Assembly: GCA_030407005.1 (NCBI GenBank)
Contig: JAUDYN010000001.1
Location: forward strand, 2,294,001 to 2,358,000
DNA length: 64,000 nucleotides
Source of the DNA: Desarmillaria ectypa
Taxonomy: Eukaryota; Basidiomycota; Agaricomycetes; Agaricales; Physalacriaceae
Direction: 5' to 3'
In this document: piece by piece, positions 36,495-50,999 of the stretch
Numbering within the stretch: position 1 is the stretch's first letter
Layout of the letters: every line of letters starts with the position of its first letter
Translations under genes and position numbers: made by a program
Notes under the pieces: model-generated
The model's database searches: none
The model's input: only the letters and a program-made list of their open reading frames with translations
Told to the model about the DNA's origin: nothing

Positions 36495-39400
36495 TCACTT
36501 TGCTCCTGCTCGGCGTGATTGAGGGATATGAGACGTTTTTTCACCACCACCGTCACTATCTCCATCCGAAGAATCAGACTCGTCGTCTGGCCCGTTGCCG
36601 TACAAGTCCTGCAACATTGGACGAGAAAAGTCCGCTTTTTGCCACCCCGGCGGCTGGCTCGAAAAGAAGCTCCTCTGACTTCCGATGTCTGTCAGTCTAC
36701 GAAAAGAGCTGGCAGTTACATCCTGTCCTGATTTCACGGTTGCCTCGACCTCATCCTCGTCATCTGAATCGTTGGCGTCGAGGGCTTGATCGTCTATCTC
36801 AGCTTGGTACTGGGAGTAGGGAAACGGGTGCTGACTCTCCGAGGGAAGGAACAGAGGATCGTCGGTTGGTTGGGAGTCATGCGAGTCCAACGAACTGGCC
36901 TCTTCAGCCGTTTGTCGCGTTGTTACCTGCGAAGCTAGACGTCGATCGTTGGGAGTACTCGATCTCAGTTCATCGTGATTCATTGAAACAAGTTCGTCGT
37001 AATTCAGGGACGAATCGGCGTCAGTATTGGGGGAAGAGGGTTTGAGGATCGCCCACGTATCCAAGGATTGCCGGCGCGGCGTCGGGGAAATAGGCTTTGG
37101 AGCGTTGTCGAGACAGACAGGCTCTAACAAGGCTGGAGGTTGCGTGGGCGGCAGCTGAGATACGATTTTGTGGACCTCGCGATCAGCTTCTTCTGAAACA
37201 CCGTTCAATTTCACTTTATTTGACAGCATTGGTGGTCGCACACGCGACTGCTGAGGGGAAAGTGACGCGCTTTTGCCTTTCATCTTCTTGAGCAAACCAT
37301 TGGGACGAGGAGGAAGCGACCCTATGCGGGCTCGGAGCGCCTGTTGTGGCTCATCAAAATATTCTATGGGTGAATCTGGCTCGGGCCCAGTCGGGGGTTT
37401 GGGAGAAATTGGAGGCGCATGAGATTCTTTCTCAGGCCTATCGGGCACAGGGGCATCATTCACGGGATGGTCATTATCTCTCGCACGCTGTTCAGAGTCT
37501 CTCGAGGCAGTATCCTTTGAATCAGCAGCGGAAGACCTCATGGATGGGGAAGCGCCTGGACGTTTCTGTGAGGTATAAGATATCAACAAAGGAACAGAAG
37601 CGCGCTGGTCTGTTTCGGGAACTGCGTCGGGGACGTCGTCATTTTCGATTTCATCTTCCGATGAGGATGCATCCGTGGCAGCAAAGCTACGATACTTCGG
37701 TTGAATTTCTTCATCTTCTTCGAGTTCTCCAACGGCGTCGTCTTCATCTCCACTGACAGCGGCAACCGAAAGGATTTGGCCAACATCGATGCGTCCACAT
37801 GTGGGACCTCTGATCAAAGCCCTGAGCTCCTCGTCATCTCCGGAAATTATCGCATTCGAGGGAATGCCCCCGCTGAAACTGCTCTCGTCAGGGGAGCTGC
37901 CGCTTTTGCGACCATTGTTCTTTGGCCCAGACCCGGACCTTTTCTTTACCACAGATGCGGGGCTGGTAACAGGACCGAAAACATCGATCTCAATGGTGGA
38001 CGCTGCCGATGAGCTATTACGCTCTAGAGGGGCACGCGAAGGAGCATTAGAATGACCATTGACATCAAGCACTTTTTTCAACTGGCTACTCTGCTTTCCC
38101 CGTTTGGATGTCAAAGATGACGGGGTTTTGGGTTTCGGGGCAGGGACTGTGGCCGTGGGTAGCCTGCCCACAATACTGGGTGATGGTGCTTTCGGAGCAG
38201 CTGCTGCGAGGCCGACATCAGTAACTATTGCATCATGAACTGTAGCTTGTTTTCTTCGTGATGAATTTTGGGTAATGGCAGCTCTGATCGTGGCTTGAGC
38301 GGCCTCTAACTCTTCAGTAGTTGAAGCCCTCTTCGATGTCTCTGTTGTGGCTAGAATCAAGATATGCGCGTTAAATTTGCCGGGAAACATTACCATCGGA
38401 TTGTTTCACCCTTATTCGTCTAATGCGATTGCCTGGTCGACGCTCTTAGTTATATACTCCGGCCCGCTGACAAAAAAAAAAGCCTGTATACGCACTATTC
38501 GTTGAATCTCCGTCGGCTTTAGTTATTTCTGTAGGGCGCTTCTTAGCATTCTTACTTGAGAACGCTACTTGATTGGATACTTCGTGATCGTGATCTAATT
38601 CTTGACCTTAATTCGTGTTTCAGCTCAACGGTGCATTAGTATCAAGAGCTAGATACTTACCGGAACGGAAAAAATTGTCATAGGCATCTGCTACGGTTTC
38701 TTCGGGTTCGCCTTCATTGGAAAGGAGAGTTTTCTGCGCCTTCTTCTTCTTTTCCTTCTTTCCGGCGGCGGAGAGAGATTTTGAGATAGGGACCTCTGGC
38801 GCGAGACCGATATTCTTTTTGACAACATTTGAGACACGCGATGACTTGCCCGCAGAGGATTTAGATGTCCTCGGATTACCCAGGTCGGCCAACGGAGATA
38901 CACTGTGAAGAGACTCTGCCTCCATTGCTTTTTTCTTATTTGTCGTCTTCTTCTTAGAAACCTGTACATCATCCGATGCTGCAGGAGGACCGTCCTTTTC
39001 AATCTCTTCCATACGATCCGGCATTGTATCATTAATCGATTTTTCCCTGCCCTTCTTCTTGGGTTTCGCAGATTTGGTACTAGGGTAGAGGTCGCTAGAA
39101 GTAGCGATATAGCTCTCTTGGTCGAGTTGCCCAGACAAATTTTGACTGGTGTCGACTACGGTCGGGCCCTTGGATGTGGAATCGCCGACTTTCTCCTTCT
39201 TTTTCTTCGGGGCTAATACCGAAGACGACTCCTTGAGAAGGGCGAGGGCGTCTGTTCCGTTGGCCGAATCTGAAGGACCTGCTGGTATAGCATTCCGTTT
39301 TAGCTTTTTCCGTTTCGGACTGGCTGGAACATCAGCGGCGGGTGATGGCTCGAGAAGAACATTGCTGTCTGGGTTGGCCTTCAAATTCGGGTTCTCTTCG

Positions 39401-40053
39401 TCAACTGCACTGCGTTTTCGCTTGCTTCGTTCTTCAAGTGTAGGGGCCGTATGTTCAACCGGGCGAATTTTCTTGCTTGTGGCAACTGTTTTCGAGATAG
39501 ACGCCCTTCGCTTCCGGGAATGAACGGAGGAAGCATTATCAGAAGAGGTATTGACAGGTGGGAGCTGCGTAGCCACTGTAATGGATTCGTCATTGGGTGT
39601 CTGCAAAGAGTTAGTTGGAGGCAGAAACAACAAGTTGGGATCTCTTCACCTCATCAGTCGTGTCTCCCACTGTTACACGGACAACCAAGGACGCTATGGA
39701 CTTCGCTAGCAGCTGAAATGCACTGAAATCATCGTCTGTCGTGAGCAGAATTAGAGCGCTAACTTCAGCATCGAACAGAATGCTCACCATCTTCTAAGGC
39801 TATGCAATATTCTCCTTGTAGGTGGTCCAGGTGAATGGGCAAGGCCAGAGATACACCCAATTTTTTGCGAACAGCATCTTTCATTTCCCAGAGCGAATTC
39901 TCTGCGACAACACGAGAAATATGTCAAGTTGGCTGCAGGATGTCGAGAGAAAAGCCGGGTAGTCAGCTTACCAGCAAAGATACGGTTGAATGTCCTAATG
40001 GGCGAGTGAAAAGTAATGACAGAGCGTAGCTCGTTACTCCCGCTCGATGCCAT
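36495..40053 (-). CDS. Large low-complexity nuclear-type protein with PB1-like N-terminus
   Basis: At least seven exons. ATG 40053 (MASSGSNELRSVITFHSPI) leads over two introns to VRKKLGVSLALPIHLDHL and a GEYCIALEDDDDFSAFQLL..VVRVTVGD segment, typical of PB1-like folds. The next exon (39633-38660) is rich in Lys/Arg/Ser clusters (SPKRKKLKRN, LAPKKKKEK, GKKEKKKKAQK) and has an AYDNFFRSG motif at its end. One or two small exons lie near 38560-38390. The last exon (38350-36495) is long, acidic and Ser/Pro-rich (GDEDDAVGELEEDEEIQ) and stops at 36495. Overall size is above 1,000 residues. Composition suggests a nuclear or nucleolar scaffold. I do not recognise a named family, and the small exons are the least certain part. 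Confidence 0.75.
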
Positions 40054-40169
40054 GGCGCACGAAGCAGTGAAAAATCTGAATTGAATTGAATTGTGGGAGA
40101 GTCGCGTCGCCTCGCGTGCGGCCGGACCTCAGGCAAGCAACGACAAATAACGCCCTCTCAATTACCACC
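40054..40169. promoter_or_regulatory. Bidirectional promoter region (PB1-like gene / NDUFB2)
   Basis: 116 bases separate the start codons of the minus-strand PB1-like gene and the plus-strand complex I subunit. A TTGAATTGAATTG direct repeat sits near 40080-40092. No TATA box was recognised. Confidence 0.45.
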
Positions 40170-40521
40170 ATGGCCGGGGCCCATCGTATGTGGAATTTCT
40201 GTTCATGTACACATTGTTCTGAAGCTCATTTATCTCAGCATCTGGATTCAATCCCCATCTACCGGGCTTCAAGCACAAATTTCTTGCCAAAGCGCTAGGA
40301 GCAACTATGTGGTTCTTCATCTTCTACCGCGCGAGGTGTGTGTCGAACATCCTCGGGCATTTGGCTGTGCTGTTAATGACTTCACAGAAAGGATGGGAGT
40401 GCAAAACTACTGGTGGGACTTGAAGCTGTATTCTTTCTTCTTGAATTGAATTGAATATTGTCAGGGCAATCATCCGTTCCTTGAGCATGGTGACCACGGA
40501 GCGCATGGCGAGCATCACTGA
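40170..40521 (+). CDS. NDUFB2: Small mitochondrial complex I subunit, NDUFB2 (AGGG) type
   Basis: Four small exons: 40170-40185, 40239-40335, 40388-40412 and 40465-40521, summing to 195 bases (64 residues). All borders are GT..AG. The protein starts MAGAHPSGFNPHLPGFKHKF and continues LAKALGATMWFFIFYRARKD, GSAKLLGNHPFLEHGDHGAH, GEHH. The MWF-FYRA-KDG core and the His/Gly-rich end closely follow the short plant and fungal homologues of NDUFB2, a single-helix accessory subunit in the membrane arm of respiratory complex I. No exon exceeds 100 bases, so simple ORF searches miss the gene. The neighbour on the minus strand starts 116 bases away. Confidence 0.85.
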
Positions 40522-40764
40522 CGCCACAGAATTGGGGAGAACAGAATCCTGGCCTCGTGTATGGGCGAAGTATGGAAAGAAATATCATTATGGATGTCGC
40601 TGGATGTCCATTGAGCGGCGTAGAATGAATGAATCACTGTCCAAGGCAGCTGAGAGATTACTAAGAATGAGAACGAATTGAGCATGAGAGCTGGCATGTC
40701 AAATGCAATATTGGCTCACGTCAGACAAGCACCCACTTCTGTCTCCCACCACCACCACTATCGT

Positions 40765-42522
40765 ATGAGGCTCATTGTCAGAAACCGGCTCGTAGTGAGT
40801 ACTCTACGAGCCCTCTGGATAATAATTATCCTATGGTTCGAGCTCGGCACTTTTTACTACGCTGTTGGTCGATGTTCATGGCCCGATGTTGATGTCGTCG
40901 TCCGTCCACCCTTCCGTTCCCTGCTTCACCAACTGATTTTCCTCAGGATCTGAAAGATTCTGCCAAACATGTTCTAATCGTCGCTGACCCACAAATTCTG
41001 GACCACCGTTCTTATCCCGGTCGTTCTGCGCTCTTGACGTTTCTTTCAAGACTATTTACGGATTTGAATCTGCGAAAAAGTTGGCGGGCGGCTGCAACAA
41101 AGAAACCTGATGCCGTGGTGTTTCTGGGAGATATGATGGACGGGGGGCGGTTCGAGATGACGGATTCTGAGTAAGCGTTTCTCGTTCTCTGCACCTCGAG
41201 GACCATTTACCACCGGTGTCCCATAGATATGAGGACTATTTTCGCAGATTTTTGCAGATTTTTGATATTAAAGCCGACATACCAACTTATTTCATTCCGG
41301 GAAACCATGACACAGGGTAGGCTAAGAAGCATGGCATATAGTATTGTCTATATTCTCATACTGTGTTTTAGATTGGGTATTTCAGCGACTTTTTCCCATG
41401 ATGCCCGTGCTCGATTCATCTCCCACTTTGGCCCACTGAATAGCCAATTCTCTATTGCCAATCACACCTTCGTGCTGCTGGATGCGCCAACCCTCGTGGA
41501 AGAAGATTACCGGAGGAATGGGCGCGGCCAGTCCTTTGACGATTGGAAAGCCACCCCTGATGGACCTATCCAATTCGCCAAGTCCTTTGCTGCTGGTAAG
41601 TTGTCCGGGTACCTCGATAGGCCTAATCTCATGCTGCTACAGGCCAGCGCACGCAACCTGTCATTCTCTTTAGTCACGTTCCTATGTCAAGACCTGACGG
41701 CTCTAACTGTGGCCCTCTTCGGGAAAAGGGTACCATTCGCCGTGGAGTTGGACTTGGATATCAGAATACGCTCGGAAAACAGACGAGTACCTTTCTCTTG
41801 GACAGCTTTCGCCCAACGCTGATATTCAGGTTAGAAATTTTCTATGCGATAAACAAAATTTCCATTAACAGATCCTCTGTAGCGGTGACGATCATGACTA
41901 TTGCGACTACCGTCACGAGTTTCGACTAGATGGTCAGTTGCGACATGTAAGAGAGATCACCGTAAAGTCTTTTTCTATGGCGATGGGTGTACGAAGACCT
42001 GGTTTCCAACTACTATCCCTTATACCTCCTAATGAGGCCTCGAGATCAAGCCACGCCGACAAGCCCTGCCTGTTGCCTGACCAGATAGGCATTTATCTTA
42101 ACATTTATGCTCCTTTGATCGTACTCTCGCTTCTTTCGCTACTTTTGGTGAACCTTTCCTGCACACGACGCCTACCGCCATGGATGGCATCCAGGCCTTC
42201 CGTGACGACTAACCAAAATTTCCATGTCAGCAGGGCGTCATCGCCGTTATTCAAAACACTTCGGTCGAGATTTGACGTCGACAAGTACAACTCTGCATAT
42301 CAAAGGGACCGGAACAATTCGTCATTACCGTTACCAGCTTCGTCCAATCCTGGACGGCGACGTCACATAAAATGGAAATACGCGTGTTGCTCGCTTGCGG
42401 CACCTCTACGTATCGGAGCTAGTACACAAAGAGCTTTTATCGGCGGCTTCTTGCGAGACATCAGGGATGTGGCCATTTTTCCGCTCTCTATATTCATGAT
42501 CATCGCTTGGATATTCTCTTAA
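40765..42522 (+). CDS. Cdc1/PGAP5-like metallophosphoesterase, motifs intact
   Basis: Probable start ATG 40765 (MRLIVRNRLVVSTLRALWII), running into a membrane segment; in-frame ATGs at 40684 and 40696 are alternatives. Domain motifs: HVLIVADPQI, AVVFLGDMMDGGRF, TYFIPGNHDTGLGI, HTFVLLDAPTLVEEDYRR, LFSHVPMSRPDGSNCGPLRE, YQNTLGKQTSTFLL and IFSGDDHDYCDYRHEF. All expected metal-ligand positions are present. The C-terminal part follows the paralog at 28712-30785 (VKSFSMAMGVRRPGFQLLSL; IYLNIYAPLIVLSLLSLLL) with a second hydrophobic segment at the end and stop at 42522. Probably an ER/Golgi GPI-glycan ethanolamine phosphodiesterase, like yeast Cdc1. The two paralogs lie 10 kb apart on opposite strands. 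Confidence 0.88.
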
Positions 42523-42819
42523 GCGATGAGTGCCAAGCCTTGAGCTTTTAGAGGAATGTAATGGACCGTTGCATGTATATACACTCTTTCAATCTTACGC
42601 ATACATGTTGCTGACAGTCAGACTTGCAGTATCGCCGTTATCGACCAAACCTGGCACTGATACGTTCTAAAATACTTGTGACACGTGAATGCGACCTTCG
42701 CTGCGAGTTGAAGTCTCAAGATCATGATGTTACCATATGCCCTCACGCCATCCCGAGATCAAAGGTCGTCGTCGATAAAAGGGCTACTCCATGCTGAACT
42801 TCGCACGCTGTGACTGACT

Positions 42820-44314
42820 ATGAGCCAAATTTTGCCCATATACACGCCTTCACGACCTGCTCCGTCATACTCTGCTTCACCATTGCCTAATGAAGAGACC
42901 CTGGAATCCACACCGCGTACGCCGGGCCAGCCGTCTGAACTTGGAAGCATTGTGAGAAGATGGAATTCACTTACGCTCATCTTGAAGGATCAAGACCTAT
43001 CAGAACGACAGCCTTCATACGGGAAGAATTCAATAATCAACGGAGAGTTGGGGGTTTCAGGGGAAAAGATGTTCTGTGTCTCGGTCAAGGTACAGATGCC
43101 ACTTGCGTGTTCCAAGGTCTTATTGACGTGTTGACGCAGCTGGAGGGCCGTTTGACGCTCTCTATTGCAGACGCAGGATCCAGTATCATCACGCTCATTT
43201 CTGAAAAGTATATACTGTGGAAGCGAAACGAAAGCTCCTCTCCTCGTTGCCCCAATGTAATTCCATTTTCAATAGCTTTTCCTGCAACGTTCGAAGACGA
43301 CAATCGAACGCGCAAATTACCTCCGTCCTATGAGGCACTTTTCTATGGCATCTCCGCGCTATGTGTCAGATGCGTGTACACGTTGAACATAACTATCATC
43401 AAGAAACGTCCGCGATTCTCGCTTTGGAAACCTACCAAGACGTGAGTAAGTCTTTTGTCCCGTGTTAGAAATTCTACCAACATTGGAACTGGTTAAGGTA
43501 TCGGGTCCAGGTCAACTATCGGCCTCGTGCACGCCCCAATCGACCAGTTGTCTGGTCTCCGTCAATCTTTTCCGTGCTCAAGAATGTTCCTGAAGAATGG
43601 CATCAAGTTATAACGGTGATGCGATTCCGACCATCGTCTGGCCTGGATCCGATACAATGTCACGTAAGCTACCGAAATCTCTGTCGGGATACGGTCTATT
43701 AATGTACGCTTCTAGTTTTTGATACCTTCTGTGCAAACATTCGGTCTCACAGACACCATTCCCGTCCACATACAGCTTATTGGGGCATTGAAATCTCTCC
43801 GTCATTTTTTGCCCCATAGTCAACTTGTCGGCTACGCACCCTCAGAAAATAAAAGATGGAGTAGATCAAGGATTGCGCGAGGGGTATCAACAGTCCGCGT
43901 GTCGTTGATTCGGCAAACATCAGTCACCGTCGGTGGAAAGACGTCATGGCGGAATTTCAATCTGGGAGACGGGAAAGTGTGGGCGAAGCCGCCATTAGCG
44001 TCTCCAACTGGATGCGCTCTAGACGGTGACCCCGATAGAGAAGTAACTGCGGACTGGGAGGGAGAAGTGCGATGCCGATCAGATGTTAAAACGTCGGGCT
44101 TTAATATCGGAAGTGTAACTGTACAGGTCCGTATGCTTTTCCCCCCTCGGCTCCCCTTGAAATTTTACGAGCGTGCCTTTAGGATTATATTCTTTTCATC
44201 TTAACACCGCCAGACGAGCGCGGATGTCCCCTGCAACAACTTCAACATACACACCCTATCAAGCTGGTGACAGATACCTGGATAGAAGAAGGTACTCATC
44301 CGCAGGACATTTGA
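42820..44314 (+). CDS. Arrestin-like protein
   Basis: Several exons. ATG 42820 starts MSQILPIYTPSRPAPSYSAS, a Pro/Ser-rich lead. The body shows an arrestin-type beta sandwich pattern: HLEGSRPI or NGELGVSGEKMFCVSVKVQ near the first intron, GRLTLSIADAGSSIITLISE, CPNVIPFSIAFPATFEDDN, KLPPSYEALFYGISALCVRC (the PPSY/PSF-like element common in fungal arrestins), VYTLNITIIKK and SVQTFGLTDTIPVHIQLIGA. The last exons read FNIGSVTVQ and DYILFILTPPDERGCPLQQL, with stop at 44312-44314. Such proteins often act as ubiquitin-ligase adaptors for membrane transporters. Exon borders around 43000-43130 are uncertain because two frames are open there. Confidence 0.7.
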
Positions 44315-44881
44315 ACCAGGGGACTCGGGGACAAAGGGGAGTACGTATGCTGTACATACAATAGTAGGAATGTTTGTTCCGATAGAAGGCCGTTATCAGA
44401 TGCCCCTCTGTATCATCTGTATACAAGCTGTGCAGCACACATGTCAAGGAGAACAGGAATACGATTCAGGTAATAGGCCCGATAAATCATAGGGAACAGG
44501 AGGATATATAACAATTGTGGATCGAACACGTTTGTGAGCAAGGACGAATCAGTTTCCACGTCGACAAAAGATCCGGAGAAAGGTTGCGCTTTTAGGCGAC
44601 CAACCATCCACCACGCCCTCACTCTTAACTGCACTTGCATCTACTGGCTACAGACCGTCTTGGTGTGAGCCCATAGAAGAAGACTTAATACCAGAGCGGG
44701 AATACGACCTCGATCTACATAAGCGTCATCATAGGCCTCGTGCTCCGCTGACAAGAACCACGTCTGCTCCTCAACTTATATCCACCACCACCACTGTCCC
44801 TATACAAATAAACAGCCTCAGGTCACCTTTTTCTTGCTCACCTTTTCCCTTCTTCTTCTTACTCACTCCTGCTCTAGTCAA
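44315..44881. other. Intergenic region and UGP1 promoter
   Basis: 567 bases between the arrestin-like stop and the first UGP1 start codon. From 44780 to 44881 it is rich in pyrimidine runs (CCTTTTTCTTGCTCACC; TTCCCTTCTTCTTC), typical of strong basidiomycete promoters and leaders. A TATACAAATAA element at about 44801 could be a TATA box. A minus-strand open frame at 44413-44640 has no family resemblance. Confidence 0.4.
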
Positions 44882-47037
<2,156 letters not shown>

Positions 47038-47650
47038 TTTCTTGCGATGGTTTATGTATACCCCAGATGGAAGATTAAAAGATGACTACTTTAATGGACT
47101 CCATAGATACAGCGAGAAGAAAGCGGACACTTACAAGATACCACAGCTTTTAGTTTTTAGTTTTTACATTCCTTACTTTTCGTCCTTTTTTCTGTGGTTC
47201 ATCGTCGCCGCTATCATTCATTGGTCAGGTCAAGAGAAGCAGGATTCACTCCTTAGTAGATACGACAGAATCAATGTCCTTTTTCTCTTTTACTTGTCTC
47301 ACCCCATCAACGTACGGCCGAAATGGCTGTCTGCTACGGTCCTTCCCATTTCCTCCGGCCGCCCTTATTACAAACTTGCAGAATTCGGACCTCTATACAA
47401 CACTTCGAAAACTCAGTCCTCCAAGTCCTCGGTCTTGAGGCGGAAATACGCGGCAGGCGCATCACATTCTTACAAGTGCCGTACCAGGTAATATATCGAG
47501 CCAATACATTTGCCATGAGGGAGCAGATTGTATTGCGACAGCATAGGCAAGCGAATAAATTTCATACAGTAGGTCATGGCGTACGGTGCATGAGATATCA
47601 CAACACGCATCCTCCCTCGCGGATGCCGGGATGAGAGACTAAAGAATAAC
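47038..47650. other. Convergent intergenic region UGP1 / RPS8
   Basis: 613 bases between two stop codons. A plus-strand open frame crosses it from the last UGP1 intron (46916-47491), but this is read-through, not a gene. 3' untranslated regions are expected; nothing else was recognised. Confidence 0.4.
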
Positions 47651-48546
47651 CTAAGTAGCATGCGCATGCTTCTGCTTGCCTGTCCTGATCTTCCTAAGGT
47701 AAAACTGTTTGCAAGTAGTGAGAACGTGCTTCATCAAAAAAAAAAAAGCAAAATTACCTCGAGTTCCCTGCCCTCCAGAATGTAGCCATCGGCACGACCA
47801 GACTGTCCTGGTCTGCTGGAGATGGCAGCATACAGACGACCAGCTGCGAATTGAGACTCCAAAAGAAGATCAACCTTTGCGTCTAGGAAAAATGAGGACA
47901 ATTACAGAGGAAATGCCCAAGTAACTTGCCTTTCTTCCTCTCTTCCAATACACGCTTGACGTGGTTTGACAATTTTTTGGGCTCCGCATCCTCCGCGGCA
48001 GGTTGAGACTTGCCCTTCTTGGTTACAGGCTGGGCATACTATAGGACTAAAATGAGAGAGGTAAAAATATCATGGAAGCTCGATACGTACGTGGGCTTCA
48101 TACCACTGGCGGAAGGGCGTAGCGTCGACCTGGATAATGGCGCTCTTAACGAGGGTGTTCGTTCGCACAAGTTCATTATTCGAGGCATTGTACGTCTACC
48201 CAATGTCAGAAAAGAACGATCGTCAATTATTCAAACACATACAACACCAATGATCCTGGTCTTCCGCGTTACCTGCTCAGAAGCCCAAGCAAAGTTGCCA
48301 CTATCGAGGCGAAGGGCACGGTACTTGAGGTTTCCACCACGGACACGGACGGTATGGATGCGCTTGGCTCCGAGCTTGGTGTTAGCGGCCTGACGACCGA
48401 GCTCGAACTTTCTCTTTTTGCGGTAGTGGGCGCGCTGGGCTCCCGAAGCAGAGCGCTTGTGTCTTGATGAGCGCGAAATACCTAGGATACATATCAGCAA
48501 GACCGTAGGCAAAGAGGCCAAGCGGCGAGAAAATGAACGTACCCAT
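47651..48546 (-). CDS. RPS8: 40S ribosomal protein S8 (eS8)
   Basis: Five or six exons. Exon 1 is only ATGG (48546-48543) before a GTACGT donor; exon 2 continues [20 protein letters not shown]. The eS8 core is clear: [80 protein letters not shown] and [19 protein letters not shown]. The C-terminal part reads [40 protein letters not shown] and [17 protein letters not shown], with stop at 47651-47653. The protein belongs to the body of the small subunit. The gene lies between the two UGP1 copies, convergent with copy 1 and divergent from copy 2. Confidence 0.96.
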
Positions 48547-48868
48547 GTCTTGAGGTCGGAAGGATGGCAAGTTTCTGTGGATTCTTTGGGTACACTCAAA
48601 ATAAGGTTTACTTTTTTGGATCTCCGATGGAAATTTCCGTTACACGTGAGAGATATCACGTGGCCTCCTCCAAGATTAGATTCAACTTTAGTTCCTACTA
48701 GGATCTAGGGTGGGATTTAAGTTATCAGTCGAGTTTGTGAAACGAGGATGCGCACCTGCTTCCTCGCGGTATATGCGTGCCATCATGCGATAACCTTGCT
48801 ATAAATGTCTGCCAGCAAATAGATGCACTCTTTCCCTTCGTGCATTCTGAGCGTCATTTACTACTAGT
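48547..48868. promoter_or_regulatory. Bidirectional region RPS8 / second UGP1
   Basis: 322 bases between the RPS8 start codon (minus) and the second UGP1 start codon (plus). A near-palindrome TTACACGTGAGAGATATCACGTGG occurs around 48640-48662, with two CACGTG/CACGTG-like cores, a possible bHLH-type site. No other motif was recognised. Confidence 0.45.
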
Positions 48869-50999
48869 ATGCCACCCTTCTTCAAGTATTCTCCTCGCCG
48901 CTTTCGCAGGCGCAATTATAACATTAATGCGCCTCATGTGACGAAGACCCTGACAATGCCGGGAGAGCTTCAGAGGCTCGTAGGTACAATTTCAGACCAT
49001 TCCAGAAAGAAGGTGTGTCAGCGTCATATCTTTCATGTACAGAAATCTAACGAGTTTTGCACCTAGGAGTTCGAGTCTGAAATGAATTCATTTCTTCAGC
49101 TGTTCTCAAGATATCAGCAAGAACGTAACAAGTGTCCAGAATTGTTGGTCATCTATATATTACGTTTATTGTAAACCCCGTCGACGCGAGTGCTTTAGGG
49201 ACTGGAATCTCATCAAAGTTCCCGATGTCGTCCAATTGGACTGCCTTAATCCCAGTGTCAATTCGACTGATTTGAATCAGCTTGCCATTCTGAAAGTCAA
49301 CGGCGGTTTAGGTACATCTATGGGTAAGTATTTTCCAAGAGTATCCGCATTGGACGTGTTTTGATATCGCATTTTATAGGCATGACGGGAGCAAAGAGCG
49401 CGTTGACCGTTAAGGATGACTTGACATTTCTTGACTTGACGATTATGCAAGTCAGGCACCTCAACGAAACGCATCGTGCTGACGTTCCGCTGCTTCTTAT
49501 GACATCTTTCAATACCGAGGACGATACCTTGCGAATTGTCAGGAACTACGCCAATCAGAACGTCCGCATCACGACATTCAACCAGTCCAGATATCCCCGG
49601 ATCATTCAGGACACTCTTCTGCCTTCTCCCAGGCGTGCGGACGACGACAGGAAAAACTGGTACCCCCCAGGTCATGGCGATCTATACAATGCTCTATTCC
49701 AGTCTGGCGTACTTGATCAATTATTGGAGGACGGCAAAGAGTATCTTTTTGTATCTAACTCTGACAACTTAGGCGCAACGTATGTCGGCTCTTCCTGCAA
49801 TTTGAATACATTGTTTATTCACCGTTATCTAGGGTCGACACGAGAATTATACAACATATGATTGACGAGAAAATTGAGTTTCTCATGGAGGTGACGGACA
49901 AGACAAAGGCAGATATACAGGTATGGCTATCTTTGCACCACCCAGTATAATGTCGGTTTGACTTTTTAAGGGTGGTACTCTGGTAGATCTCAACGGATCG
50001 CTCCGCCTGCTTGAATTAGGGCAGGTACCACCTCAGCATATCGAAGATTTCCAATCCGGTGCGAAGTGACATTTTCACCATCTTCTCTCTATTTACCTTT
50101 CTACAGTGCGTAAGTTCGGCATCCTCAACACGAACAATCTATGGATAAATCTTCGGGGTGTGTCGGCAGCGTTTATGAAGACTGATAATCATCTTATCTC
50201 CTGGTCTAGCTTTGAAGAGGATCATGAGCAAAGGCGGCATGGATTTGGACATCATCGTTACCCCGAAGGCTACCAGCGATGGTCAGTCTGTGATTCAGGT
50301 ATCTTAGCACCACTCTATCGATCGAACAGTCTTGCTCATACTTATGCTGGTAGCTCGAAACTGCTGCAGGAGCTGCGATCAAGTATTTCGAGAATGCACA
50401 AGCAGTTAAAGTTCCTAGGAGCCGTTTCTTACCTGTTAAGAATTGTTCCGATCTCCTTCTCATCAAAAGCGAGATTTACAATATTCAGACTGGGAAAATA
50501 GTTCTGGACTCGAATAGAATGTTTAATACGACTCCCGTTATCAAGCTGGGCGACCATTTTAAGAACGTCAGTCGTTGATTGCGTCATTATCTATACTTCC
50601 ACCGTGCTGACACATCCACAGATCCACGAGTTCCAGAGACGGTTCAAACAAATTCCCAGTATCGTCGACCTGGATCATTTGACAGTTGCAGGAGATGTCT
50701 ATTTTGGTCGAAGCGTCACACTTCGGGGAACTGTCATCGGTTGGTTCTCTGTTCATCGCTATCCAAGGTCACAAGACACTGATCGTAACTCATAGTCATT
50801 GCAAAAGATGGTCAGAGAATTGACATTCCTGATGGGACCGTACTCGAGAACAGTAAGTACCATTATTTGAGGCGTATTCGGACGCAGATGCTGATGCACT
50901 GTTTATAAGGGCTAGTGTCAGGCAATTTACTGAGTATCGTGAGTACCGAACCGATAAGTGTTCTTGTCATTAGAAGTTAATGGCTATTGCAGGAGCTTT
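48869..50999 (+). CDS. UTP-glucose-1-phosphate uridylyltransferase (copy 2, diverged)
   Basis: Same exon plan as copy 1. ATG 48869 starts [20 protein letters not shown], unrelated to the copy 1 N-terminus. Catalytic segments are kept: [93 protein letters not shown] and [20 protein letters not shown]. It ends SGNLLSIEL with stop 50997-50999, where copy 1 has SGNLNMIEL. Differences are spread along the whole length, so the duplication is not recent. The basic N-terminus could be a targeting or regulatory change. Probably still an active enzyme, as no catalytic segment is lost. Confidence 0.93.
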
